The notes under the pieces are model-generated. The model was given only the letters and a program-made list of their open reading frames with translations, ran no database searches and had not been told where the DNA came from. Made by a program: the position numbers and the translations under genes. From Acetobacteraceae bacterium (GTDB taxonomy: Bacteria; Pseudomonadota; Alphaproteobacteria; Zavarziniales; Zavarziniaceae), in the NCBI GenBank assembly GCA_947379865.1, contig CANCOY010000020.1:1-38876 (forward strand): 38,876 nt of DNA, given 5' to 3'. Of the stretch, positions 8,164-16,426 are shown piece by piece; the first letter of the stretch is position 1, and every line of letters begins with the position of its first letter.

Positions 8164-10026
8164 ATGAGACCGAGTACTTCCCAGCGCACCATGGATGCCC
8201 GTACCCAGGCGCGGACCCTCAAGACCCTGCTGCCTCACCTGTGGCCCCGCGACCGCCCGGGCCTGCGCCTGCGGGTGGTGGTCGCCGTTGTGCTGATGAT
8301 CTGTGCCAAGCTGGTGCTTATCTGTGTGCCCTTTCTCTACAAGGCCGCCATTGATTCCCTGACCATCCAGGGATCCATGGCATTGACCGTGCCGCTTCTG
8401 GTCATTGTCTCTTACGGGCTGGCCCGCGTGGGTGCCCAGAGCTTTGGCGAACTGCGTGATGCGGTGTTTGCCAAGGTCGGCCAGCACGCCATGCGGCAGA
8501 TCGCGCTGGGTACCTTTGCGCATCTCCATCGCCTGTCCCTGCGCTTCCATCTGGAACGGCGTACCGGCGGGCTTAGCCGGGTGATCGAGCGCGGCACCAA
8601 GGGCATCGATTTCCTGCTGCGCTTCATGGTCTTCAACATCCTGCCCACCATCCTTGAACTGATCTTCGTGGTGGCCATCCTGCTGGCCCGCTATCCGTGG
8701 CCTCTGGCCGTGGCCACCTGCCTGACCATCGTCAGTTACATCGCCTTCACCTTTGCCATTACCGAGTGGCGCACCAAGTTTCGCCGCGAGATGAACGACC
8801 AGGACACAGAGGCCAACACCAAGGCGGTGGACAGCCTGCTGAACTATGAGACCGTCAAGTACTTCGGCAACGAAGCCCACGAGACCCGCCGCTATGACAA
8901 GGCCCTGGCGCGCTATGAATTCGCGGCGGTGAAGAGCCAGACGACCCTGTCCGTTCTCAACGTCGGCCAGGGGGCGGTGATTGCGGGCGGTCTTGTTGCC
9001 GTGATGATTCTGGCAGCCCAGGGCGTTGCGGCTGGCACCCTGACGGTTGGCGATTTCGTGCTGGTGAACACCTTCCTGATCCAGCTCTATGTGCCGCTCA
9101 ATCTGCTGGGCACGGTCTATCGCGAGATCAAGCAGGCCCTGATCGACATGGAGGCCATGTTCACCCTGCTCGAAGTGCCGGCGGAGGTCGAGGACAAGCC
9201 AGATGCCCCCGCCCTCGAGATCAGGGGTGGCGAGGTGAAGTTTGAACATGTCTCGTTCCGCTACGACGTCCGGCGCGGCATTCTCGACGATGTCAGCTTT
9301 ACCGTGGCGCCGGGGCGGACGCTGGCCATTGTTGGTCCGTCGGGGGCTGGCAAATCCACCATCAGCCGGATCCTGTTCCGCTTTTACGACATTCAGACCG
9401 GCAAAGTGCAGATCGATGGCCAGGAGATCTCGGCCGTTGCCCAGGCCAGTGTGCGGGCGGCCATCGGCATTGTTCCGCAGGATACGGTGCTGTTCAATGA
9501 CACGATCCGCTACAACATCCGTTACGGTCGCCCCGACGCGACGGACGCGGAAGTTGAGGAAGCGGCGCGTCTGGCCCGCATCCACGATTTCATCAAGAGC
9601 CTGCCCGATGGCTATGATTCCATGGTCGGCGAGCGTGGCCTGAAGCTTTCGGGCGGCGAGAAACAACGTGTTGCCATCGCGCGCACGATCCTGAAGAATC
9701 CTCCCATCCTGTTGCTTGATGAGGCGACCAGCGCGCTTGATACCCAGACCGAGAAGGAAATCCAGGCGAGCCTGCGCGAGATTTCGGCCAACCGCACGAC
9801 GCTGATGATTGCCCATCGGCTTTCGACCGTGGTGGACGCGGATGAAATCATCGTGCTTGAAAAAGGGCATATTGCAGAGCGCGGCAGCCATGCCGAACTG
9901 CTGGCACGCAATGGTCAATATACCCGTATGTGGGAGCGTCAGCGTGAGGCGGTGGAGGCGGAGTTGAAGATCGCCGAGGCCTTCGGCGAAACCGACCGTC
10001 CCCATTTGGCCCCCCTCAAGGCCTGA
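8164..10026 (+). CDS. Atm1/HMT1-type ABC exporter (fused permease-ATPase)
   Basis: An inner-membrane half-transporter of 620 residues, probably working as a homodimer. Atm1-type proteins export glutathione-linked sulfur or metal compounds and support metal tolerance or cytosolic Fe-S assembly. The N-terminal half is a six-helix permease, with the GNEAHETRRYDKALARYE segment typical of the family. The C-terminal half is the ATPase: Walker A GPSGAGKST near 391-399, Q-loop VPQDTVLF, signature LSGGEKQRVAIAR near 495, Walker B ILLLDEATSALDT near 517, and H-loop IAHRLST near 550. Two starts are possible: ATG at 8164 (used) or ATG at 8191 (MDARTQ). Neither has a strong ribosome-binding site. The gene is 45 bases upstream of psd. 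Confidence 0.92.
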   Translation: MRPSTSQRTMDARTQARTLKTLLPHLWPRDRPGLRLRVVVAVVLMICAKLVLICVPFLYKAAIDSLTIQGSMALTVPLLVIVSYGLARVGAQSFGELRDAVFAKVGQHAMRQIALGTFAHLHRLSLRFHLERRTGGLSRVIERGTKGIDFLLRFMVFNILPTILELIFVVAILLARYPWPLAVATCLTIVSYIAFTFAITEWRTKFRREMNDQDTEANTKAVDSLLNYETVKYFGNEAHETRRYDKALARYEFAAVKSQTTLSVLNVGQGAVIAGGLVAVMILAAQGVAAGTLTVGDFVLVNTFLIQLYVPLNLLGTVYREIKQALIDMEAMFTLLEVPAEVEDKPDAPALEIRGGEVKFEHVSFRYDVRRGILDDVSFTVAPGRTLAIVGPSGAGKSTISRILFRFYDIQTGKVQIDGQEISAVAQASVRAAIGIVPQDTVLFNDTIRYNIRYGRPDATDAEVEEAARLARIHDFIKSLPDGYDSMVGERGLKLSGGEKQRVAIARTILKNPPILLLDEATSALDTQTEKEIQASLREISANRTTLMIAHRLSTVVDADEIIVLEKGHIAERGSHAELLARNGQYTRMWERQREAVEAELKIAEAFGETDRPHLAPLKA

Positions 10027-10071
10027 GCCCTGGCGCGCCGGACGCGGCGCACGCGGCGAGAAAGGAAACAG

Positions 10072-10767
10072 ATGTTCGAGTCGATCCGCAATGTGCTGGT
10101 ACCGATCCATCCTGAAGGCCGCCGCTTTATCGCGATGTTTGCCGCAGGTGCCCTGGTGCTGTTCCTGATCTGGGCGCCGCTTGGCTGGATCGGTGTGATC
10201 CTGACCCTTTGGTGCGCCTATTTCTTTCGCGATCCCGAGCGTTTCACCCCCATCCGCGAAGGTCTGGTGATCAGCCCCGCCGATGGCATGGTGCAGTCTG
10301 TGACGCCCGCCGTGCCGCCGCCGGACCTTGATCTGGGCACGGCGCCCCTGCCGCGCATCTCAGTCTTCATGAACGTGTTCGACGTGCATGTGAACCGCTC
10401 GCCCGTGAACGGCACGGTGGAGGTCAGGGCCTATACGCCGGGCGCCTTCCTGAACGCCGCCCTCGACAAGGCCAGTGAAGAGAACGAGCGCATGGCGCTG
10501 TCCATCCGGCTGGCCGATGGTCGGCGCATTGGCTGCGTGCAGATTGCAGGGCTGGTGGCCCGCCGCATCCTGTGCTGGGTGGTGCCGGGCCGCAAGCTGG
10601 ATGCCGGTGAGCGCTTTGGTTTGATCCGCTTTGGCAGCCGGGTGGACATCTATCTGCCTGAAGGCGTGGTGCCTCTGGTTTCGGTTGGCCAGCGGGCCGT
10701 GGCTGGTGAAACCGTGCTGGCCGATCTGTTGAGTTCAGAGCCACAGCGCATCGCCATGGGGCAATAG
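10072..10767 (+). CDS. psd: Phosphatidylserine decarboxylase proenzyme
   Basis: Converts phosphatidylserine to phosphatidylethanolamine at the inner membrane. The 231-residue protein is the short form found in many alphaproteobacteria and archaea. The self-cleavage site is the Gly-Ser pair in IRFGSRVD (about G188-S189): cleavage would give a beta chain of 188 residues and a 43-residue alpha chain whose N-terminal Ser becomes the pyruvoyl cofactor. A hydrophobic N-terminal segment (about 20-45), the SPADG motif and the FMNVFDVHVNRSP stretch are all typical. A GAGAAAGGAAA stretch precedes the ATG at 10072. It is followed directly by pssA, the enzyme of the preceding step. Confidence 0.96.
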   Translation: MFESIRNVLVPIHPEGRRFIAMFAAGALVLFLIWAPLGWIGVILTLWCAYFFRDPERFTPIREGLVISPADGMVQSVTPAVPPPDLDLGTAPLPRISVFMNVFDVHVNRSPVNGTVEVRAYTPGAFLNAALDKASEENERMALSIRLADGRRIGCVQIAGLVARRILCWVVPGRKLDAGERFGLIRFGSRVDIYLPEGVVPLVSVGQRAVAGETVLADLLSSEPQRIAMGQ

Positions 10768-10770
10768 ACC

Positions 10771-10799
10771 TTGTTAACAATTGGCCGGGCAACGATATT
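10771..10799 (+). promoter_or_regulatory. Putative sigma-70 promoter for pssA
   Basis: TTGTTA (10771-10776) and GATATT (10794-10799) are separated by 17 bases, each matching the consensus at 4 of 6 positions. The -35 hexamer is part of a perfect 10-bp palindrome TTGTTAACAA (10771-10780), and a second TTGTTAA follows at 10798. It lies in the 62-base gap between psd and pssA, so pssA could be transcribed separately as well as by readthrough. Confidence 0.35.
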
Positions 10800-10829
10800 G
10801 TTAAAGCACCTTGGCGTTGGAGGTCCTTG

Positions 10830-11630
10830 ATGATGCGCGGATCGAACAGGCGGCTCAGGCACCTGCCGATGCGGATGCTGGCGCCCAACATCCTTACGGT
10901 TCTTGCCCTGTGCACCGGCATGACTGCCATGCGCTTTGCCCTGCAGGAACGCTGGGAACTGGCGGTGGCGGCCGTTGTCATTGCCGGTGTCTTTGACGGG
11001 CTCGACGGGCGGGTGGCGCGGTTGCTGAACGGCACGTCGAAATTCGGCGCCGAACTGGACAGCCTCAGCGACTTTGTTTCGTTCGGCGTGGCGCCCGTGG
11101 TGGTGCTCTATCTCTGGACCCTGTCGACCCTGGGTGGCTTTGGCTGGGTCGTGGTGCTGGGCTTCAGTGTCTGTTCCGCCCTCAGGCTGGCGCGCTTCAA
11201 CACCGCCCTTGATGATCCCGATCGGCCGGTTTGGGCTGCCAACTATTTTACCGGCGTGCCGGCGCCTGCGGGCGCGCTGCTGTCGCTCTGGCCCATGGTG
11301 GCCAGTTTCCTGCTGGGCGATACGTTCTTTCGCTCGCCCTGGTTTGCCGGCGCCATGGCCGCCACCTTTGCATTCCTGATGGTCAGCCGCCTGCCCACTT
11401 TCTCGTTCAAGCGTGTGCGGGTTGCCCGCGACTGGGTGCTGCCGGTGCTGGTCTGTGTCGGCCTGGTTGCCGCCATGGCCATGATCTATCCGTGGGAGTG
11501 CCTCTTGCTGATCGGTGTCGTCTATATCGGCATCCTGCCAGTGGCCAGCCTGTCGTGGCGGCGCAATGTGCGCCAGGCCCGCGAGCGGGCGCTGTCACAG
11601 CCCGACGAGGCCCTGCCGCCGTTGGCCTGA
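10830..11630 (+). CDS. pssA: CDP-diacylglycerol-serine O-phosphatidyltransferase
   Basis: Makes phosphatidylserine from CDP-diacylglycerol and serine, supplying the substrate of Psd encoded just upstream. An integral inner-membrane protein of 266 residues with several hydrophobic helices. The CDP-alcohol phosphotransferase motif is complete: DGLDGRVAR, then GAELDSLSD, giving the DG-x2-AR-x8-G-x3-D-x3-D pattern. Start: GGAGGT at 10819-10824 precedes ATG codons at 10830 and 10833 and a TTG at 10827. The first ATG is used, but ATG 10833 has slightly better spacing. Assigned as the Pss (not PgsA or Pcs) branch mainly from context and overall sequence. Confidence 0.93.
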   Translation: MMRGSNRRLRHLPMRMLAPNILTVLALCTGMTAMRFALQERWELAVAAVVIAGVFDGLDGRVARLLNGTSKFGAELDSLSDFVSFGVAPVVVLYLWTLSTLGGFGWVVVLGFSVCSALRLARFNTALDDPDRPVWAANYFTGVPAPAGALLSLWPMVASFLLGDTFFRSPWFAGAMAATFAFLMVSRLPTFSFKRVRVARDWVLPVLVCVGLVAAMAMIYPWECLLLIGVVYIGILPVASLSWRRNVRQARERALSQPDEALPPLA

Positions 11631-11712
11631 GACGGGATCCCGCCTGCCGCGCGCTGGTGCGCGACGATGCTGATCCGCTATGGCAGGCCTTCGGGGCTTT
11701 GCTTGGCTAGCG

Positions 11713-11744
11713 CCATCGCTATATTTAGTCGGATATAGCGATGG
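11713..11744 (+). promoter_or_regulatory. ModE operator (Mo-box) upstream of modA
   Basis: A perfect inverted repeat of two 12-base arms, CCATCGCTATAT (11713-11724) and ATATAGCGATGG (11733-11744), with an 8-base spacer. The CG-n-TATAT / ATATA-n-CG core matches the known Mo-box recognised by molybdate-responsive ModE proteins upstream of mod operons. The downstream arm runs into the GGAGGT ribosome-binding site of modA, so binding would lie very close to the start codon, and the transcript itself could form a 12-bp hairpin there. Confidence 0.8.
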
Positions 11745-11752
11745 AGGTGGTC

Positions 11753-12535
11753 ATGCGCAGTTTGGCAAAGTTCATTCTTCTGGCCTTTTTGGCCACTCTT
11801 TCGGCGGCGCTGCCCGCCCGTGCGGCCGATACCCTTGTGTTCGCGGCCTCCAGCCTGGGCGGCGCACTGGACGAGGTGATGACGGCTTTTCGCCAGCAGG
11901 GTGGTGGGGCAGTGGTGGCCTCCTATGCCGCCAGTTCTGCGCTGGCGAAGCAGATTGAGCAGGGTGCGCCAGCCGACATCTTCATCTCTGCCGACGAGGA
12001 ATGGGTGGACTATCTGGCCGCCCGGGGCAAGACCCTCGACGGCAGCCGCCGCGACCTGATGGGCAATCGCCTTGTCCTTGTGGCGCCGGCAGGCAAGGCT
12101 GTCTCTCTTGCCTTTTTCCAGGGGGTGGATCTGCGTCCGCTGCTTGGGGCCGATGGGCATCTTGCCCTTGCCGATCCCGATCATGTGCCGGCTGGCCGCT
12201 ATGCGCGGGCTGCTCTGATCTGGCTTGAAGCCTGGGCGGGGGTACAGGACCGGTTGGTCAGGGCCGACAATGTCCGCGCGGCGCTTGCCTTCGTGGCCCG
12301 TGGCGAGGCGCCCCTTGGTGTGGTCTATGCCACGGACGCCATGGCTGAACCCCGGGTGCAAACCCTCGCCACCTTTCCCGAGGATTCCCATCCGCCCATC
12401 GTCTATGGGGCGGTGCGTGTGAAGGGCACTACCGGACCTGAGGGGGCGAAATTCCTGGATTTTCTGACAGGCCCCCTGGCGCAGGAGATCTTTCGCCGCC
12501 ATGGCTTCACCACGCCCCACGGCAGCGTGGGCTAG
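11753..12535 (+). CDS. modA: Molybdate ABC transporter, periplasmic binding protein
   Basis: Binds molybdate (and usually tungstate) in the periplasm and delivers it to ModBC. The 260-residue protein begins with a signal peptide (MRSLAKFILLAFLATLSA, cleavage after ARA). The mature part starts DTLVFAASSLGGALDEV, where the Ser pair contributes to the oxyanion site; the second half of the site lies around SYAASSALAKQIEQGAPADIF. The ATG at 11753 is preferred to the in-frame ATG at 11741, because GGAGGT (11743-11748) lies between them at suitable spacing and the 11741 codon is itself part of the operator. modB starts 2 bases after its stop, and modC overlaps modB, so this is one operon. Confidence 0.95.
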   Translation: MRSLAKFILLAFLATLSAALPARAADTLVFAASSLGGALDEVMTAFRQQGGGAVVASYAASSALAKQIEQGAPADIFISADEEWVDYLAARGKTLDGSRRDLMGNRLVLVAPAGKAVSLAFFQGVDLRPLLGADGHLALADPDHVPAGRYARAALIWLEAWAGVQDRLVRADNVRAALAFVARGEAPLGVVYATDAMAEPRVQTLATFPEDSHPPIVYGAVRVKGTTGPEGAKFLDFLTGPLAQEIFRRHGFTTPHGSVG

Positions 12536-12537
12536 GG

Positions 12538-13257
12538 ATGCCTGATCTAGGTTTTGGCCTTGGCCCCGATGAAGTCGAGGCTTTGCTGCTCTCACTCCGG
12601 GTCGCCTGCGTGGCAACTCTTGCCAGCCTGCCCTTGGCGGTCGCGGTCGCTTGGGTTCTGGCGCGCTGCGCCTTTCCTGGCAAGGCCCTGCTGAATGGCG
12701 CCGTCCATCTGCCGCTGGTTCTGCCACCGGTGGTGACGGGCTATGTGCTGCTGTTGCTGCTGGGCCGGAATGGGCCAATTGGGGCATTTCTGGACCAGAC
12801 CCTTGGGGTGGTGGTCGCCTTTCGCTGGACGGGGGCGGTGGTGGCGTCGGCGGTGATGGGTTTTCCGCTTGCTGTGCGGGCCATCCGCCTGTCGCTGGAG
12901 AATGTGGACCGGGGGCTGGAGGCGGCCGCAGGCAGTCTGGGGGCGCCACCCTTCTGGGTGTTCCTGACTGTCACCCTGCCGCTGATCACACCGGGCCTGC
13001 TGGCGGGTGCCATCCTCTGCTTTGCCAAGTCCCTGGGGGAGTTTGGCGCCACCATTACCTTTGTCTCCAACATCCCCGGTGAGACGCGCACCCTGTCGAG
13101 TGCCATCTATACCTTCACCCAGGTGCCCGGTGGCGACGGGGCTGCCCTGCGCCTGACCCTTGTGGCGGTGGCCATTTCGCTGGTCGCCCTGGTTGCCTCA
13201 GAGGTTCTGGCCCGCCGGGTGGCGGCGCGGGTGGGGGGGCATGATGCTCTCGCTTGA
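12538..13257 (+). CDS. modB: Molybdate ABC transporter permease
   Basis: Inner-membrane permease of the ModABC importer, 239 residues with about five or six hydrophobic helices. The cytoplasmic coupling (EAA) loop is readable as LEAAAGSLGAPPFWVFLTVTLPLITPG, and the conserved KSLGEFGATITFVSN segment characteristic of ModB follows. It begins 2 bases after modA and its 3' end overlaps the start of modC by 17 bases, consistent with translational coupling. No distinct ribosome-binding site is visible, only the GG before ATG. Confidence 0.95.
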   Translation: MPDLGFGLGPDEVEALLLSLRVACVATLASLPLAVAVAWVLARCAFPGKALLNGAVHLPLVLPPVVTGYVLLLLLGRNGPIGAFLDQTLGVVVAFRWTGAVVASAVMGFPLAVRAIRLSLENVDRGLEAAAGSLGAPPFWVFLTVTLPLITPGLLAGAILCFAKSLGEFGATITFVSNIPGETRTLSSAIYTFTQVPGGDGAALRLTLVAVAISLVALVASEVLARRVAARVGGHDALA

Positions 13258-14356
13258 CCTCTCCCACACTACGGGCGCCTTCACCCTTGAGGCACGGGTG
13301 GAGGCGGGGGCGGGCATCACCGTGCTGTTTGGCCCATCGGGATCAGGCAAGACGAGCCTGATCAATGCCGTGGCAGGCCTGATCCGGCCCGACCGGGGCC
13401 GCGTGGTGGTAAAGGGGCGGGTGCTGGTTGATACGCAGGCTGGCATCTTCCTGCCGCCCTGGCAGCGGGGCGTGGGCCTGGTGTTCCAGGAGGCCCGGCT
13501 GTTTCCGCATCTGGATGTGCGGGCCAATCTGCTCTATGGCCGCCGCTGGTCGGCTGATCCGGCCACAGATGGTGACGTGGCGCGGCTGGTTGACCTGCTC
13601 GACCTTGGCCCTTTGCTGGGCCGGCGCCCCCGTCATCTTTCTGGTGGCGAGCGCAGCCGGGTGGCACTGGGCCGGGCGCTGGTGGCCAGACCCGATGTTC
13701 TGCTGCTGGATGAACCGCTCGCCTCCCTCGACGCCGCCCGCAAAGCAGAGATCCTGCCCCATGTCGAGCGGCTGCGGGACGAGAGGGAGCTTGTAATCAT
13801 CTATGTTACCCACGCCATCGAGGAGGCGGCGCGGCTGGCGGACACCCTTGTGCTGATGGAGGGCGGCGCTGTTGTGGCCTCTGGCCCCATCGAGGTGCTG
13901 ACCGCCCGGCTGGATCTTGTCGGCCGCTTTCCTGCCGATCAGGCCGGTGCGGTGCTGACGGGCCGGGTGGTTGCCCATCACGCCGGAGAGGGGCTGACCG
14001 AAGTCGACGTGCATGGCGCCCGCCTGCTGGTGCCGCGCACGGCCGATGCCCTGGGGGCAGGCCTCAGGGTGCGGATTGCCGCACGCGACGTCAGCCTTGG
14101 GCGCGGACCCCTTGGCCGCCTCAGCATGCTGAACCGCATCGAAGCGTCCGTGCTGGCAATTGCGCCCCATCTGGCTGATGACGGCATGGTGGATGTGGCG
14201 CTCTCGGCCGGCGGATTTACCCTGGTTGCCCGCGTCACGCGCCGCGCGGTGGCGGAACTGGACTTGCAGCCGGGCGTCGCGGTTACTGCCCTGGTAAAGA
14301 GCGTGGCACTCGACCGCAGGTCTCTGGCCCGGGATCAGGCAACCGGGCAGACATAA
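13241..14356 (+). CDS. modC: Molybdate ABC transporter ATP-binding protein
   Basis: ATPase that energises ModB, 371 residues. Walker A GPSGSGKTS is at residues 31-39, the signature LSGGERSRVALGRAL near 134, and Walker B VLLLDEPLASLD near 154, followed by the switch region YVTHAIEEAARL. The last third is a Mop/TOBE-type molybdate-binding domain (LLVPRTADALG to LVKSVALD), typical of ModC and not of generic importers. ATG at 13241 (or the adjacent ATG 13244) follows a G-rich GTGGGGGGGC stretch; the longer upstream frame would run through the modB coding region and is rejected. Its last 22 bases overlap the 3' end of the convergent dioxygenase gene. Confidence 0.95.
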   Translation: MMLSLDLSHTTGAFTLEARVEAGAGITVLFGPSGSGKTSLINAVAGLIRPDRGRVVVKGRVLVDTQAGIFLPPWQRGVGLVFQEARLFPHLDVRANLLYGRRWSADPATDGDVARLVDLLDLGPLLGRRPRHLSGGERSRVALGRALVARPDVLLLDEPLASLDAARKAEILPHVERLRDERELVIIYVTHAIEEAARLADTLVLMEGGAVVASGPIEVLTARLDLVGRFPADQAGAVLTGRVVAHHAGEGLTEVDVHGARLLVPRTADALGAGLRVRIAARDVSLGRGPLGRLSMLNRIEASVLAIAPHLADDGMVDVALSAGGFTLVARVTRRAVAELDLQPGVAVTALVKSVALDRRSLARDQATGQT

Positions 14357-15165
14357 TCCGCCTCAAGGGTTTTCAGCGGATGGCGCGCCGTCACCTGACC
14401 CATGAAGGGCGGGTGGATGGAATAGCCCAGCAGGGACTGCAGCTTGGGCGACATTTGCCGGATCTTTTCCGGCGGCACGCCCAGATAGAAGTTTTCCTGG
14501 GTCCGTGCCCAGGGCGCGCAATACTGGTTGGTAAAGCCCAGACGCGCTGCATGGCTGTGGTTGGCGCCGCCCCGGTGGATGAGCGTGCCGGCAAAGACGA
14601 TGCAATCGCCCGGTGCCATGGTGGCGCGCACGGTCATGGCAGCCAGCCGCTTTTCATTGGTGTCGCTGGCGGCCCCGTCATCCAGCAGATAGGTGCCCTG
14701 CACCTCGTCATCCGACCACAAATGGCTGCGGGGGATGTATTCCGTGGCGCCGTTCTCGGCGGTGAAGGGATCCACCGCGACGATGGCGGTGAGCGAGATC
14801 ATCGGCCGCGGGCGCGGGATGGCGTAAAACGAATCATCCGCGTGGAAGGGTTGGGGTGTCTCGCCTGGGTGGATGCAGATGGCCTGTGTTGCCGTCAGCA
14901 GGTAGTTCGGCTGGAAGAGGGCATCGAGCAGCGCCATGATCCGCGCATCCTCCGCCACCCGCTCAAAGACCTTGCCGCGAGCGACCAGCGTATAGACCCG
15001 CTCGGTCTTCTCACCCTCGAAATTGTTGCGCCCCTTGTGGCTGCCCAGTTCGCGATCCAGCCCCGTGCGCACCTCGGCCAAAGTGGCGGCATCCAGAAAG
15101 CCGGGGATCCGGGTGAAACCCTCAACCTCAAGCTCGCGCAACCGGCGCGTGGTTTCGGTGTCCAT
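14335..15165 (-). CDS. Phytanoyl-CoA dioxygenase (PhyH) family protein
   Basis: A 276-residue Fe(II)/2-oxoglutarate-dependent oxygenase. The iron site is recognisable as H108-x-D110 in FHADDSFY with a distal His (H197 in TLIHRGGANHS), and an Arg 11 residues later (R208) that would hold 2-oxoglutarate. Substrates in this family vary widely (fatty acyl-CoA, ectoine, small natural products), so none is assigned. ATG at 15165 has an AGGAGG ribosome-binding site 8 bases upstream, favouring it over an in-frame ATG 15 codons earlier. It follows fic by 59 bases on the same strand and overlaps the end of modC. Confidence 0.88.
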   Translation of the reverse strand: MDTETTRRLRELEVEGFTRIPGFLDAATLAEVRTGLDRELGSHKGRNNFEGEKTERVYTLVARGKVFERVAEDARIMALLDALFQPNYLLTATQAICIHPGETPQPFHADDSFYAIPRPRPMISLTAIVAVDPFTAENGATEYIPRSHLWSDDEVQGTYLLDDGAASDTNEKRLAAMTVRATMAPGDCIVFAGTLIHRGGANHSHAARLGFTNQYCAPWARTQENFYLGVPPEKIRQMSPKLQSLLGYSIHPPFMGQVTARHPLKTLEADYVCPVA

Positions 15166-15224
15166 CTGCGGATCCTCCTGTTCGGCCTTGTACATCGACC
15201 GTCCTTGCATCGTGGCGCTTCCCG

Positions 15225-16328
15225 TCAGGACTCCACAAGCCCATAGCCGGTACTGCGCCCGCGCGCCGCATCCTTCACGAGAAGACCGGCCCGCGTCAAA
15301 TCCGTGATGTCACGCAGGGCCGTGTCGGGCGAGCATTTGGCCATCCTTGCCCATTTCGAGGTGGTCATCCTGCCCTCCAGACCATCCAGCATCCGGTTCA
15401 GCACCAGGCGCTGCCGGGCATTGAGCGACGAGGCCTGATTGATCTGCCAGAAGCGGGACTTCCGCATGACCTGGGCAAGAACAACCTCGGACGCAGCCAT
15501 CGCCTGGCCAAGGCAGTCGAAAAACCAGAGCAGCCAGGGCGTGATGTCCATGCCCACTTTCTGGGTTGTCTCGAGCATCCGGTAATAGTCATCCCGGGCG
15601 CGGCGCAGATGGCCCGAGACGCTGTAGAAGCGCCGGCCGCTGTTCTCGGAACGGGCAAGGGCAAGATCGGCGATGGCGCGCGCGATGCGCCCATTGCCAT
15701 CATCAAACGGGTGGATGGTAACAAACCAGAGATGGGCAATGGCCGCCTTCAACAGGGGATCAAGGCTGTGCGAGCCTTCGAACCATCCAAGAAAACGGGC
15801 CATCTCCGCCTCCAGCATGGCCGCAGGCGGCGCCTGGAAATGCACACGCTCGCGCCCGGCCGGGCCGGAGACAACCTGCATGGGGCCAGAGGCATCTGTG
15901 CGCCATGCCGCCACGGTGATCTTCAGAAAGCCGCTGCGCCCGGTGGGGAACAGGGCGGCATGCCAGCCGCACAGCCGTTCCGCAGTCAGTGGGGCTGCGT
16001 GGTTTTGCGTGGCGTCGATCATCATGGCAACCACGCCTTCGACAGCGTGGTCGGCAGCGACCATGCCCGCCACATCCATGCCAAGCCGGCGGGCAACTGA
16101 CGAGCGTACCTGCGCCCTGTCCAGCACCTCACCCTCGATCTCGCTGGATTTGAGGACATCCTCCGTCAGGGTCTGGAGCACGGCTTCTTCACCCATGTCA
16201 AAGCCAAGCCCCTCCATCCGGCCGATCAGGCGCCCCTGGCGCAGGCGGACATTGGCAAGGGGAATGGCAACTTTCCCATCGTCCCACAGGAAGTCAGGCC
16301 AGCCGGGCTGTTCATGAATATAGGTCAT
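15225..16328 (-). CDS. fic: Fic-domain protein with C-terminal winged helix
   Basis: Fic proteins usually transfer AMP from ATP to a hydroxyl side chain of a target protein. This 367-residue member has an N-terminal DUF4172-like region, the inhibitory helix motif SSEIEG (S61-G66, Glu65) that in class II Fic proteins blocks the ATP site, the full catalytic motif HPFDDGNGRIAR (H206-R217), and a C-terminal winged-helix segment from about residue 303. Because the inhibitory motif is in the same chain, no separate antitoxin is needed. The ATG at 16328 is immediately preceded by a hairpin that holds a GAGG ribosome-binding site in its loop. The target is unknown. The gene is downstream of a ModE-like gene on the same strand. 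Confidence 0.93.
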   Translation of the reverse strand: MTYIHEQPGWPDFLWDDGKVAIPLANVRLRQGRLIGRMEGLGFDMGEEAVLQTLTEDVLKSSEIEGEVLDRAQVRSSVARRLGMDVAGMVAADHAVEGVVAMMIDATQNHAAPLTAERLCGWHAALFPTGRSGFLKITVAAWRTDASGPMQVVSGPAGRERVHFQAPPAAMLEAEMARFLGWFEGSHSLDPLLKAAIAHLWFVTIHPFDDGNGRIARAIADLALARSENSGRRFYSVSGHLRRARDDYYRMLETTQKVGMDITPWLLWFFDCLGQAMAASEVVLAQVMRKSRFWQINQASSLNARQRLVLNRMLDGLEGRMTTSKWARMAKCSPDTALRDITDLTRAGLLVKDAARGRSTGYGLVES

Positions 16329-16424
16329 TCACCGCACCTCTTGCGGTGATTATGCCAGAGGATGCCGGCAAGGCCAAGCCAATCACTGCATGTTATGCGG
16401 CGATTAGAATGCGTATTCACCGCA
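16327..16424 (-). promoter_or_regulatory. Two related dyads in the fic leader, one enclosing the ribosome-binding site
   Basis: Dyad 1: TCACCGCA (16329-16336), spacer 16337-16341, and TGCGGTGA (16342-16349), a perfect 8-bp inverted repeat directly touching the fic start codon. Read on the minus strand, the 5-nt loop is AGAGG, the probable ribosome-binding site. Dyad 2: TGCGGCGATT (16396-16405) and ATTCACCGCA (16415-16424), 8 of 10 paired, with the same half-site. A further half-site, AATCACTGCA, is at 16381-16390. They could be an operator for the winged helix of Fic itself, an RNA switch, or both. Confidence 0.5.
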
Positions 16425-16426
16425 GC

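Noticed and set aside
8095..10110. 671-codon minus-strand open frame antisense to the Atm1-like exporter
   Set aside because: It is a shadow of a GC-rich gene: low-complexity, His/Gly/Asp-rich translation with no family resemblance, while the plus strand has complete ABC motifs.
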